Below are positions 9,212 through 18,633 of a stretch of DNA of 64,000 bases, piece after piece. The notes under the pieces are model-generated. The model was not told the DNA's origin, did no database searches, and was given only the letters and a program-made list of their open reading frames with translations. The stretch spans positions 124,001-188,000 of the forward strand of contig CAJXNY010000002.1 of NCBI GenBank assembly GCA_913057435.1, read 5' to 3'. The stretch is from an uncultured Oceanospirillaceae bacterium. Its GTDB lineage: Bacteria > Pseudomonadota > Gammaproteobacteria > Pseudomonadales > Balneatricaceae. The translations under genes were made by a program, and so were the position numbers. Numbering within the stretch: the stretch's first letter is position 1; every line of letters starts with the position of its first letter.

Positions 9212-9485
9212 AGATCCAGACTTGACGTTAAACTTCCATGTGAAACCTGTACAAGCTAGCTCGATGAGCCTCTATCACAGACAGATCCTGATAAAACCAC
9301 AGAACAGCAGAGGTGACCCTCGTGTACAGTTCTTAATCTGTTAATTATCGAGGGTTCATTAGCTATTTCATAGCCCCACAATTGCGTTAGTGATACAAAA
9401 AAACGTTGGTTTCAAAAAAATCTGAGCCACTACAGATTGTACGGCTCAGGTGCTGTGTGATGAACCGCTGGCCTGCACGGTGCCA
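9212..9485. other. Intergenic stretch, no gene seen
   Basis: This holds the upstream region of the diguanylate cyclase gene and the downstream end of the wall-module operon. I see A-rich tracts near 9398-9420 and no clear terminator hairpin or small gene. Confidence 0.5.
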
Positions 9486-11186
9486 TCAGGCCTCTCTTAA
9501 CGTCACCGCTTCCGCTGGCCGGTATTCAAGGACGTACTGGCTGCAGATAAGCATGAAGGCGGCGGCTTTGTCTCGGACCACCGTGGTGTGCGGTGGCAAC
9601 AGGTGACCTTTGGCATGCGCACTGCTTTTATCGCGTTGCGGTAGCAGGTAGCTGCTGCCGTGAGCACCGGTTTTCAGGGCGACATGGGGGCCTTTTTGCT
9701 GGAACTGTGCAGCGACCGGAGAGTCTGGTGCCATCAGCGCGGGCAGGCTGAGCTGGCGATGTTGCGCCAGCGCCTGATTAATCTCCTGAGGATCAAGCTG
9801 AAAAATGGAGGGTTCGCTCAGGCTGGATAGCAACAGGGCCTGGGGCAGAGCCAGCCAGCCGAGGTAATCATCCTGCAGCGCCGCTGGAGTAGGATAAAGC
9901 TGCAGATCAACACCCGGCAGGGTCACGGGGGCGTGTCGGTCCAGCAGTGAGGTGCGGCCATTGTATTCCAGCAGCAGCTCATCCGCTTCATTGATGATCA
10001 GCTGCCCACCGGCAACAACATCACTCTGGGGACCTGTTACCAGGCTGGCCAGCGGCAGGTGTAATTCACCGTTGGCCTGGGTGGACAGGGCTGAGCGGTG
10101 CAGGGCGATGCCCCGGATGATAAGCCCCGAGGGTTTCCTGGCCGGACTGGCCACGGTATGGCCTTTGATCGGTGGCCGCTTCATGGTGATAACATTGCGT
10201 ACCGCGTGCCTGGCGGGGGTATGGCTGTCGGTTGCCGGTCCGGCTTCTACCTCACAGCTGGCGGCCATACTGTCCATATCAGCTGCCACCGGCGTTGGTA
10301 GGCTGATGTTGTCCGTGGCCCGGCGGTTGTGCTGTATGGGCTCGGTTACCGGCTGGAAAAATACACAGTGGCCAGGCCGGGCATCCATCTGGGTGTAGCT
10401 GTTCTGCAGATAGGCCGCGTTTTCCACCGGGGCGTACCGGATCACCATGCAGTTACCCTGAGTGTCGGTGATGCTCCAGCCATCGGCGGTGGCCTGAATG
10501 CCATTATCGGCAATCCCACTGACGGCCTTGAGCGTTACCTGGGCACCGGTGCCCTGTTGTTTCTGAGCGATCAGCAACTGCACGTCTTTGCTCAGGGGCC
10601 AGTCGCGGAAGGCGTAGCTGCTCTGATAAAGATCAGAGCCGACCAGTACGGTGGATTCCTCAGCGTGCAGGGGGATAATGCCATCGCCGTCCGCCCCCTC
10701 CGGGGTGTTAAAACGGATATGCCAGCGGGCTTTCTCACCAAAGCCACGGACATAGATCGCCACGCCAAAGCGGTATTTAACGGTGTCATCCGGCAGGTCG
10801 GCATCGGGTTCAATTCGATAACGAATACTGCGGTTGTGCTGTTTGAGACCCTTCAGGTCTTCCGCATGCAGGCTGGCCAGTTCGGCTTCTATATTGGCGG
10901 GAAAATCACCGGCAAAGCGGGCTTCCAGGCTGGTATAGATATTGGCGGAAATGGCGATGCGAACATGGCTATACAGCTGTCGTTTACGGCGTTTATCCGG
11001 AGTTTCGGCAATATAGAGGTTTTGCTCCAGTGCGTCGCGCAGGCAGGCGCCCAGGTGGGGTTTTAGCCAGCTACTGCGGGGCAGTCTGCTCCAGAGCATC
11101 GGCGCGAGGTCGATGTAATCGGTCTGACTGAAACCCGTTACAACGCCACTGTGAATCAGATTTTTACAAACATCATGACCGGTCAT
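9486..11186 (-). CDS. Uncharacterised protein of the SEDS/kinase/PBP module
   Basis: I do not recognise this 566-aa protein. It has no signal peptide or transmembrane segment, so it is probably cytoplasmic. Residues 1-250 look like one folded unit (SWLKPHLGACLRDAL, then KYRFGVAIYVRGFG). A low-complexity linker rich in Pro, Thr and Ala follows at about 280-350. A C-terminal beta-rich unit at about 350-560 (LIIRGIALHRSAL, then LLLEYNGRTSLL) could be FHA-like, but the diagnostic FHA residues are not clear. The ATG at 11186 is chosen over an upstream GTG because AAGGAAGG stands five bases before it. It overlaps the end of the SEDS gene by 14 bases, so the two are translationally coupled. It is the third gene of the kinase-SEDS transcript and could be a kinase substrate or adaptor. 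Confidence 0.75.
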   Translation of the reverse strand: MTGHDVCKNLIHSGVVTGFSQTDYIDLAPMLWSRLPRSSWLKPHLGACLRDALEQNLYIAETPDKRRKRQLYSHVRIAISANIYTSLEARFAGDFPANIEAELASLHAEDLKGLKQHNRSIRYRIEPDADLPDDTVKYRFGVAIYVRGFGEKARWHIRFNTPEGADGDGIIPLHAEESTVLVGSDLYQSSYAFRDWPLSKDVQLLIAQKQQGTGAQVTLKAVSGIADNGIQATADGWSITDTQGNCMVIRYAPVENAAYLQNSYTQMDARPGHCVFFQPVTEPIQHNRRATDNISLPTPVAADMDSMAASCEVEAGPATDSHTPARHAVRNVITMKRPPIKGHTVASPARKPSGLIIRGIALHRSALSTQANGELHLPLASLVTGPQSDVVAGGQLIINEADELLLEYNGRTSLLDRHAPVTLPGVDLQLYPTPAALQDDYLGWLALPQALLLSSLSEPSIFQLDPQEINQALAQHRQLSLPALMAPDSPVAAQFQQKGPHVALKTGAHGSSYLLPQRDKSSAHAKGHLLPPHTTVVRDKAAAFMLICSQYVLEYRPAEAVTLREA

Positions 11187-13575
11187 GGTTTCCTTCCTTT
11201 GCACATACGTAAGCTGCGGCCAGAAGCGGGGCGCAGAATAAAATCAGATTACTGCCTGCGGAACTGAGCAGTGGCATGGGCTGGCCCATCACGGGCAAAT
11301 ACCCAAGATTAGAGCCCCAGGAGACGATAAAGTGCCCCAGCAGCATGCCGGCACTGCCTGCCAGTACGAGGAACGCGAAGTTCCCCAGTGCGCGTTTGCG
11401 GTAATCCGCCCGTTGCGTGTGTTGCCGAAATTTCAGCCCGGCCATCAGGACGGTACGGATCACCAGGCACTGGACAATCACCAGAGCCAGGGCGAACAGG
11501 GCACCGAACTGATGGAGCACAAAAGTGGGCATAAAATCATCCTGAACGGCGGGTACATTCATCACCGGGCCATTCTGGATAAAGGGTCGTGCAGCGGTGA
11601 GCCCTTGCACCAGGTTGCCGTCCAGGCCGCCGCTCTGGATCATCGCCTGAGCGGCCCGGAACTGATACCCCGAATGGGGGTGAAGCGCGGGCTGGGCCCA
11701 GACGCTAAAGCGATCATTTTGCGGCAGCAGCTCCAGATCCTGCAGGCCATCGCGTTCAACACTGGCCAGAGTGATCATCGCCAGTAGCGCTGCCGGGGCC
11801 AGCAGCCCCAGATGACGGCGGCGATCGCTGCGCGACAGATAGATATAGATCGCCAGCATGGCTGCGCCCCAGAAGGTCATCAGCACAATGGGCGAGTGGT
11901 CGTTCAACTGCATCAGCAGTACGCCAAACACAGCCAGGAACAGGATCACTACCCCTAGCACCCCTCCCCATAGCCGTAGCCGATCGAGGAAGTAATCACG
12001 GTTGAGCATATCCAGCCGTTGCGCCAGGGCGGCGGCGGTGATTAACACCAGCACCGTTTTAGCCAGCTCAACCGGCTGGAAAGGCCCAAGGCCGCCTTCA
12101 TAGCCAAACAGCCATTGCAGTGCCAGCAGGCCCAGAGTGGGGATGATCAGCCAGCGCCAGCGAACTTCCAGAATATCCAGCGAAGGTTTGTGGATTTCCA
12201 GCCAGGCACAAAGGGCCAGAATACCCCAGCAGGCGGCGGCGCAGAGGGTGGCTGTTTTCAACAGATGGCTGTTCCAGTGGGACTCCGCCGCACCCAGTGC
12301 CAGTTGCAGCTGTACGGCGGTGCCCAGCATAAACAGAACCAGGGTAAGCAGGCGCAAGTGCCGTGCGGTGGCGGTCGCTACGGGCTGCAGCGCCCAGGCC
12401 AGGCTGGCCAGTAACAGGTTGGTCAGGGCCAGCAGCGGTGAGACTGGCAGGATAAAAGGGACAAAGGACAGCGCCGCCAGGCTTGCAAACAAAGCCAGCC
12501 GGACACTCTGGCGTGGTGCGGGCTGGATGTTGTGGGTGCGACTCCAGCGATAGGCCAGCGTAAACAGCACCAGTGCCAGCGCAGATCCCGTCAACCAGCT
12601 GGGGAGCGTACCGGCAGAGGACTGGCTGAGGTAGGACAACCCGACACGCAGGTCTTGCCCTTGCTGATGGTTCAGCCCCAGAGTGAGACGGTAGTCGGGC
12701 TGCCAGACCTGGCGGATGTGTGGGTCGGTATCGGGTCGTTCAAGCACCCGCTGGCTACGATACTGTGGAATCAGGCTGAGGGAACGGCCACTGATCTCTA
12801 CGTTAAACTGGCTGTAACCGGCAATCAGGCTGCTGTTGTTATGGAGCGGACTGCGCTGGTCACGCAGATCCAGGGTACGGCCTGCACGGCGAACGCTGAC
12901 CGCCATGCTTAGCTGATTGAACTGCGTACCTGGCTGCAACTGCCAGCCCTCAGGCTGATAGCGCAGTTGCAAAGCATTGTGGGCGACACCTGCCAGACTG
13001 ACGTTATTGCCGCAATCGGCCACGCCGCCCAGCATGATGGCAGGCGTACGCAGATTAAAAGGGTCCAGCGCTTTGAGCTGTGCCTTTAACGGCACCTCGG
13101 CCCCTTCACGGCAGGCAGGGGTTGGCTGGCCGGTGTGCTGCAGCGCCCCGTGCGCATAACTGAACAGGGACAGATTGCCGGTCTGACGACCGAAACGAAT
13201 GCCTTCGGCGGATGCCTGATAGATCGGCAGCGCGTGGTGGCCGATCTGCACAATGTCCCCGGCGACCAGTATTAACCGGCGGGCAGGCTGGGGAGTACTG
13301 CTGTCGATCAGCAGCTTGTGGTCACTGGCGATATTTTGCACCCACCACCCGGTTGGGCCACGGCCAATACGAAGGTGGCGTGGCTCTGCGGCGGCGGCCG
13401 CCAGCTCCTGCTGGCCCAGCACCACGGTGTCACCGGTATCCAGATCGATACGCAGTTCTTGCAGCCGGAGCCAGGGCGGCGCCTGCTGAATCAGAAACAG
13501 CACGACCAGCACAAACAATAACCAGAGCAGCAGGGCAACAAGGCGATGGGGCCAGTGCTTGATGCGGTCAGTCAT
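11173..13575 (-). CDS. SEDS (FtsW/RodA-type) glycosyltransferase-like protein with N-terminal FHA-like domains
   Basis: This 800-aa protein is about twice the length of FtsW or RodA. A first transmembrane helix lies at 11-30. Residues about 45-120 look like an FHA fold (VVLGQ, HLRIGRGP, LVAGDIVQIG) and about 180-260 may be a second (IMLGGVADCGNNVSLAGVAHN). From about 330 there are roughly 11-12 helices with SEDS landmarks: FQPVELAK, LMQLNDHSPIVLM in the place of the usual PDLGTAL, and GQPMPLLSSAGSN in the place of the PLPFISYGGS motif. SEDS proteins polymerise glycan strands from lipid II together with a class B PBP. By topology the FHA-like part would face the periplasm. The SD AGGAG lies upstream of the ATG. 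It is downstream of the kinase gene and divergent from the PBP gene. Confidence 0.85.
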   Translation of the reverse strand: MTDRIKHWPHRLVALLLWLLFVLVVLFLIQQAPPWLRLQELRIDLDTGDTVVLGQQELAAAAAEPRHLRIGRGPTGWWVQNIASDHKLLIDSSTPQPARRLILVAGDIVQIGHHALPIYQASAEGIRFGRQTGNLSLFSYAHGALQHTGQPTPACREGAEVPLKAQLKALDPFNLRTPAIMLGGVADCGNNVSLAGVAHNALQLRYQPEGWQLQPGTQFNQLSMAVSVRRAGRTLDLRDQRSPLHNNSSLIAGYSQFNVEISGRSLSLIPQYRSQRVLERPDTDPHIRQVWQPDYRLTLGLNHQQGQDLRVGLSYLSQSSAGTLPSWLTGSALALVLFTLAYRWSRTHNIQPAPRQSVRLALFASLAALSFVPFILPVSPLLALTNLLLASLAWALQPVATATARHLRLLTLVLFMLGTAVQLQLALGAAESHWNSHLLKTATLCAAACWGILALCAWLEIHKPSLDILEVRWRWLIIPTLGLLALQWLFGYEGGLGPFQPVELAKTVLVLITAAALAQRLDMLNRDYFLDRLRLWGGVLGVVILFLAVFGVLLMQLNDHSPIVLMTFWGAAMLAIYIYLSRSDRRRHLGLLAPAALLAMITLASVERDGLQDLELLPQNDRFSVWAQPALHPHSGYQFRAAQAMIQSGGLDGNLVQGLTAARPFIQNGPVMNVPAVQDDFMPTFVLHQFGALFALALVIVQCLVIRTVLMAGLKFRQHTQRADYRKRALGNFAFLVLAGSAGMLLGHFIVSWGSNLGYLPVMGQPMPLLSSAGSNLILFCAPLLAAAYVCAKEGNHDRS

Positions 13576-13699
13576 GATGGACTCCTGTTCTGGGGTGGTG
13601 AGCCTTGCGCTTAAGGCCCGTTCTGATCGGCTTAAAGTCTGTCTGCTAAGTACCGGGGAAACACAAACCTCTGTTCAGGCCGTACACACATTCTCTGTA

Positions 13700-14737
13700 T
13701 CAGGTCATCAACTCATAGCTGAGCAGGCTGGCGGCCAGTAACAGCGCCAGCATCACCACGCCCCGATGATCACCGCGTGCCGGTGGGCCTTCAGGTGAAT
13801 CAAGCATCAATGGGATCGCCGCCGAGGGGGGCGGGTATTTTGCCGATCGAAAGGGCACAGGCCCCGCCGCATCAGGGCTACCATTGAGGCGTGTTAACAG
13901 TCGGATCAGTGCACTGAGATCCGTCGGGCGTTCATCGGGACAGCGCCGGAGGCACTGTTCGATCCCCCTGCTGAGCTGCTGGCTGAGACAGGGCTCAAAC
14001 GCCAGTGGATGCAGACATCTCTGGAGAGTTTCGATATCTGGCTGGCTCAGCCCTCCCTCGAACGGCAGGCCCTCATCTGTGGCAGGCAGGCGGTCAGTGA
14101 TCAGCGCGTACATCAACAGGCCAAAAGCATGTATGTCGGTTGTGATACTGAGCGTATAAACCTGGCGTCCCGCAACGTCGAGCTGGCGGAAACGCTGTTC
14201 CGGGGCCATCCAGCCTGGTGTTCCGCTACTGACCGTTCGGGCCGGGGCGCTAAGGGCTTTGAGGGTACCGAAGTCCCCCAGGTAGAAATGCTCCAGCTCG
14301 TAATTACACAGAATGTTTTCTGGTTTGAGATCCAGATGCAGGTAGCCGTTGCTATGCAGGCAGTGCAGCGCCTGGGCGATATCCAGCCAGAGCCGGGCCA
14401 GTATCTGAGGCCGATGATGGCCAAAACAGACGCCACTGAGGTCAGTGTCCATCCGGGCCATCACGAACGCATAGCCATCACGCCAGCAGCCATGGTGATA
14501 AAAAGGCACAAAGCGTTTACACACCACTTCAGGCAGGTCGTTATAGAGTGAGACTTCACCGATAATGCTCTGCATCGTCTCGGCTGACAGGGTGTGAAAG
14601 GCCTTGATCGCTACAGGCCTGTCCGTTGCCTCTTCTACCGCCGCCCACACGCGGCAGGTACCGGTTTCGGCCAGCAGCCGCTCCAGCCGGTACTCCATTC
14701 CTGAGATGTTGATGCTGTGGTCGGATTGATGGTTCAT
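13700..14737 (-). CDS. Tail-anchored Ser/Thr protein kinase
   Basis: This is a 345-aa Hanks-type kinase. Visible catalytic elements are Lys45 (VAIK), Glu61 in helix C, HLDLKPEN at 134-141 with Asp136 (HLD instead of HRD), DFG at 155-157 and the APE motif in GTPGWMAPE at 172-180. The glycine-rich loop (ETGTCRVW) is degenerate. A proline-rich linker (about 290-325) leads to one C-terminal transmembrane helix (327-342), so the kinase faces the cytoplasm and has essentially no periplasmic sensor and no PASTA repeats. The ATG at 14737 is preferred because GAGG precedes it, and the 37 codons upstream look non-coding. It begins the transcript kinase-SEDS-orphan and is divergent from the PBP gene. 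Confidence 0.87.
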   Translation of the reverse strand: MNHQSDHSINISGMEYRLERLLAETGTCRVWAAVEEATDRPVAIKAFHTLSAETMQSIIGEVSLYNDLPEVVCKRFVPFYHHGCWRDGYAFVMARMDTDLSGVCFGHHRPQILARLWLDIAQALHCLHSNGYLHLDLKPENILCNYELEHFYLGDFGTLKALSAPARTVSSGTPGWMAPEQRFRQLDVAGRQVYTLSITTDIHAFGLLMYALITDRLPATDEGLPFEGGLSQPDIETLQRCLHPLAFEPCLSQQLSRGIEQCLRRCPDERPTDLSALIRLLTRLNGSPDAAGPVPFRSAKYPPPSAAIPLMLDSPEGPPARGDHRGVVMLALLLAASLLSYELMT

Positions 14738-14906
14738 ACAACGCCTCGTCTGCAGGTGCCGCTGACATCGACACCGTAATCTGTTGCGAGGTATGACCGC
14801 GTAACCGGGTGATTTTCTCCCGAGATCTGTAAACCCTGAACGTAACACTGCGGTTGTTCGTATCTCCCCGGTAATCTTTCTTCAGAGCGGGAAGAGGAGA
14901 CTACCC
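14738..14906. promoter_or_regulatory. Divergent promoter region of the wall module
   Basis: This 169-base gap separates the outward-facing kinase and PBP genes and must hold both promoters. I see no convincing inverted repeat. The PBP side has GGGAAGAGGAG as ribosome binding site before the ATG at 14907. Confidence 0.5.
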
Positions 14907-17900
14907 ATGACATCAGGCCGGATTACCCTGCTGCTGATTGCAGGCACAGCAACGCTATTCAGCTGGCTCCTGTACGGTGTGTACCAGGACAGCGGAAAAC
15001 TTGAGGCAGCCAGCGCGCCTGCAGACTGGGTGCTGGAAAACGGTCTGGTGGTTGAAAAAAGTGGGGGCTTTTATCCCTCTCAGTTGCCATATGGCTCGGC
15101 GCTGGTGATCAATGGCGCCAGGCAGATCACTCAACATACCGTGGATATGTGTGACCAGGCCGCCAACCCCCGCGCTAAAAACACCGGCATGAAAGTACTG
15201 TACGCCGGTGTCAGCTGGTCGCAGTTACAGGCATTGATGGACGCCAATGTGGCCAGGGGCCGCAAACCCCACAACGGCATCGCCAACCCTCTGATTGATG
15301 ACGCGCGCGCGGCAACGGGTGGTGAAGCACTGGATATTCCCGATGCCATGATCAATAGCTACCCGCAAAACGCTTATCTGGAACCCGTGGCGAACCCCTT
15401 CGCCTCGCTGGGGCTTTACCTGCTGGGGGATAACCAGCCGGTTGCCTGGCTGTCTGATCAGCAACCGCTCAGCCGCAACAGACACCGCCGGGGTTATCAA
15501 TTTGGCAAGCTGGGCTGGCTGTTATGGGGGCCGACGGACGCTAGCGGGACACACTGGCAGTACGCTCTTAAACTGGAGCGTCGGGCGGGAAGCCCGTCAC
15601 AGCGTTGCGCTGCGGATCTGGGTCTGCTGAAAATCACCCTGCTACAGGCCAGCCCCGAGCAGGAGCAGCCAACCGCCGTGGCGTATCATTTCCCCCCCAT
15701 CGGCAGTGATGAAAGCCTGTCTCGCCAGCGGCTGGCCACCGGCCGTTATCTGGCCCAGTCGCGCGATTATCAGCAGGAAGACAGCCAGCTGTTTGCCGCT
15801 GCGGTAACTGATGATCTGATCCGGGCGCAGGCGGATGGTCAGGTCTGGCTGGCCCCCAGAGATGCGGCCGTGGCCGCTGCACTGTCGGGTACCCCCTGGC
15901 CCCAGCACAAACGTGATCGATTACAGGCACTGCATTACAGTGCACCGGGGCGTTATATCCGTAAACAGGTTAAACGCTGGAATCGCGAGTCGCGGCCTGC
16001 CGGGCTGCGTTTCAAGGTGCTGAACGGTGGCGCCCAGGCACTGGTGAACGGTAAAGAGTCACTGCCCTGGCAAGCCAAAATCGGCGGCCGGCCGGTGCCG
16101 TTCAGTGGCCGCGCGCCTTTGCGCTCCGGCGGTCTGTTCGACAGTCTGCCAAGGAACTGGTCTGACTGGCTGATGGTGAAAAATTTTGAGGGCAACGAAC
16201 CCGCCGAGTTACGGCTGACGTTCAACCAGCCTGCCACTGGGCGGGAACAGTTTAAACTGCTGGTGATCGGCCAGCAGGTCCGGTTGAGTCAGGGTCGTTT
16301 ACTGTCGTCCGCGTATAAGTGTATGACTCACCAGTGCAGCAAGGCGCAACAGCTGGCGCGCACCCTGGTCGTATCGCCACGGCAGGGGGCGGAGTCGATA
16401 ACACTAAAAGTGCTACCGCTACACCCGGCGCAGGCCCGCCGCCTTTACCAGGCAGACCATCAACCAGTGCAGGTCAGAAAGGGTAAACCGGTGTGGAACA
16501 ACCAGCAAACCGTACAGGCCAGCGAGCGCAGGGGCGCTATTCCCGTCACCCTGCGTGATCGCGATGGCACGGTGGTCTGGGAGAATTTCAACACCTTGAC
16601 GCCTGCCATCACCGGTTACATTGACCCGCTGTTCGGTCTTACCCCAGGCCATCAACGCAGCCTGGGCGGTATGCTCAGTCGCCTTGGCAAACACGGCTAT
16701 ACGGAGGTGACAGCGGATCTGACCCTGGACAGCGCTTTACAGCAATCCGTGCGAGGTAAACTACAGCAGTCTGTACTGAGTAACCCACACCCGGACCGGC
16801 TGGGCAGTGTGCTGATGATGGATGCCGACAGCGGTGAGATTCTGGCGGCTGCTTCCTTTCCTGAAGCGCCAAAGGACGTCCACTGGCCAGACCTGTACGC
16901 CTTTGATGCCTCAGACTTTCGCCGCTCACCGTTACGCCCGCGCACCTTTCAGCACGATGGCTACAGCTATAACGCCCCCGGTTCGGTGTTCAAACTGGTG
17001 GTCGCGCTGGCGCTGGAAAAAGCCGCTATGCAGGATCCGGACTTGCTACAGGAATTGAAAGGGATGGATATGGTGGCGCTGGACAAGGCCGGGCGTAACA
17101 ACGGTTATGAATTTTCTACCCGCTCAGACTGCTACCCGGCGCAAAACGGCTGCTTCCATCCACGCAAGCTCAGATCCCCCAGCGACCTGAAACATAACCC
17201 CATTGTGAATTTCCGCAAGCATGGCATCTTCGAAACGCCGCGCAATATGTTACAGAAAGGGGAGCGTCGCTATGGTTTGCCCGAAGCGATTCGGGACTCG
17301 TTAAACACCTGGTTTGCCTGGCAGGCCGATAAATCAGATAAGACGCTGCTTTCCGCTAAAGGCGCTATTGGCATGGTGCATGCGCGGGCACTGACCCCGG
17401 CCGGGCTGGATGATCAGCGGCCTGTTGCAGCCATGGTGCGCACACTGGGGTTTCTGGATAACACCCGGCTGGATGGTGGGTTGCTGCCTGCCGATTTTAA
17501 CTGGCGCAACGGTGATCTGTTAAAAGCGACCGCCTCCCGGCTGGACCCTTACGAAAGCCGCCGCAGTGTACGCCAGGCCGCCATTGGTCTGCGGATGCAG
17601 GTAACACCTCTGCACATTGCCCAGCTGGCCGCGACCCTGGCCACTGGCAAACTAAGCCGCGCTCATTTGCTAAAGAACCTCAACGCAGAGGCCGCCACAC
17701 CGCCTGCACCCGCAGCGTTGAACATCGACCTGTCACGTATCCATGCTGGTATGAAAGCCGTGCCGGTGAGTGGCACAGCCAAAATCGCCTTTGCTAAGAA
17801 ACGCTATGCGGACCTGCGTGCCCGGCTGTATCTCAAAACTGGCACCGCCCCCATCCAGTCTAACGACAAGGCAAAAGGGGCTTCCCTGAACTCAGCCTGG

Positions 17901-18083
17901 CTGACCGGCTGGCTTGAACCCAGAGAAACCGGCGGCAGGCGAATCGCCTTCGCCTGCATGTTGGGCTACTCAAAGCTGACCGGCGGCCGGGCCTGTGGCC
18001 CTCTCATGGCAGAAATACTGCAGCAAATGGAACTGCCCGCCGTAGAGGCCGATAGCCAGTATGCGGCGCAGGATCGTAAATGA
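14907..18083 (+). CDS. Large class B-type penicillin-binding protein
   Basis: This is a 1058-aa inner-membrane-anchored transpeptidase (signal anchor at 6-24). The three penicillin-binding motifs are present: SVFK with nucleophile Ser693 and Lys696, SLN at 798-800, and KTG at 977-979. No glycosyltransferase domain is visible, so it is class B-like, yet it is far longer than FtsI or PBP2 (about 580-630 aa). The first roughly 600 residues have no motif I recognise and would be periplasmic. Class B PBPs cross-link peptidoglycan and pair with a SEDS polymerase. The divergent operon encodes such a SEDS protein and a kinase, so these four genes probably form one wall-synthesis unit. Confidence 0.87.
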   Translation: MTSGRITLLLIAGTATLFSWLLYGVYQDSGKLEAASAPADWVLENGLVVEKSGGFYPSQLPYGSALVINGARQITQHTVDMCDQAANPRAKNTGMKVLYAGVSWSQLQALMDANVARGRKPHNGIANPLIDDARAATGGEALDIPDAMINSYPQNAYLEPVANPFASLGLYLLGDNQPVAWLSDQQPLSRNRHRRGYQFGKLGWLLWGPTDASGTHWQYALKLERRAGSPSQRCAADLGLLKITLLQASPEQEQPTAVAYHFPPIGSDESLSRQRLATGRYLAQSRDYQQEDSQLFAAAVTDDLIRAQADGQVWLAPRDAAVAAALSGTPWPQHKRDRLQALHYSAPGRYIRKQVKRWNRESRPAGLRFKVLNGGAQALVNGKESLPWQAKIGGRPVPFSGRAPLRSGGLFDSLPRNWSDWLMVKNFEGNEPAELRLTFNQPATGREQFKLLVIGQQVRLSQGRLLSSAYKCMTHQCSKAQQLARTLVVSPRQGAESITLKVLPLHPAQARRLYQADHQPVQVRKGKPVWNNQQTVQASERRGAIPVTLRDRDGTVVWENFNTLTPAITGYIDPLFGLTPGHQRSLGGMLSRLGKHGYTEVTADLTLDSALQQSVRGKLQQSVLSNPHPDRLGSVLMMDADSGEILAAASFPEAPKDVHWPDLYAFDASDFRRSPLRPRTFQHDGYSYNAPGSVFKLVVALALEKAAMQDPDLLQELKGMDMVALDKAGRNNGYEFSTRSDCYPAQNGCFHPRKLRSPSDLKHNPIVNFRKHGIFETPRNMLQKGERRYGLPEAIRDSLNTWFAWQADKSDKTLLSAKGAIGMVHARALTPAGLDDQRPVAAMVRTLGFLDNTRLDGGLLPADFNWRNGDLLKATASRLDPYESRRSVRQAAIGLRMQVTPLHIAQLAATLATGKLSRAHLLKNLNAEAATPPAPAALNIDLSRIHAGMKAVPVSGTAKIAFAKKRYADLRARLYLKTGTAPIQSNDKAKGASLNSAWLTGWLEPRETGGRRIAFACMLGYSKLTGGRACGPLMAEILQQMELPAVEADSQYAAQDRK

Positions 18084-18199
18084 GCTTCCTTTCCTCGTAA
18101 GCCGCGGCCAATGGCATACCGGCTGTAGCAGAACAGGGGACTTTATCGGAAGCGCGACTATTCGCGTTAACTGAAGGCAGGCATCGGATCGAGTATTAT

Positions 18200-18553
18200 T
18201 CAGCCAGCCAGTCCGTGAATTTCTTTCCAGTTGCCCGGATAGACAGCATAAAAAACCTTTGCGTTATCGCCTTCATATTTCAGTTCTGTCCCTTCAGAGA
18301 TCCAGATAATGTCACCTGCTTTTGCCTCGATTACTTCACCATCGCTAACCAGGCGAAACAGGCCGTCGATGACGTAAACCACTTCGTCATACAAGACTGT
18401 CCAGGCGATGGAGCATTGATCAAAGGTGGCGACACCGGCACCCATAGTGCTGCTGATATCGGTGGAGACAGCACGTCCTACTTCAGAATGCCCTGGGGGG
18501 CCACCACGGTGGATATAAGCGATATCGTCTGACTGAATCAGTTTAATGGGCAT
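18200..18553 (-). CDS. Small cupin protein, EutQ-like
   Basis: This 117-aa single-domain cupin (VLYDEVVYVIDGLFRLVSDG, then AKAGDIIWISEGTELKY) resembles the EutQ branch. In EutQ the family acts in ethanolamine metabolism, but cupins are diverse and the metal-binding histidines of enzymatic cupins are not obvious here. GGAG precedes the ATG. It is the last gene of the FAD oxidase-TRAP operon (81 bases behind dctM) and probably has a small auxiliary or enzymatic role in using the imported compound. Confidence 0.75.
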   Translation of the reverse strand: MPIKLIQSDDIAYIHRGGPPGHSEVGRAVSTDISSTMGAGVATFDQCSIAWTVLYDEVVYVIDGLFRLVSDGEVIEAKAGDIIWISEGTELKYEGDNAKVFYAVYPGNWKEIHGLAG

Positions 18554-18633
18554 AGGGTTCTCCAGTAAAAAAGGGCAGGAGCGGGTTGTCGCCAGCTCTC
18601 TGCCTGAGGAATGAATGTCATGTCAGAGCTGTG

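Noticed and set aside
10329-11066. Plus-strand open frame of 245 codons inside the 566-aa gene
   Set aside because: It lacks a convincing ribosome binding site and lies opposite a gene that is translationally coupled to the SEDS gene.
9486-14737. Type VI secretion association of the kinase and FHA-like proteins
   Set aside because: Kinase plus FHA is also a T6SS hallmark, but no tss genes are present and the partners are SEDS and PBP proteins.
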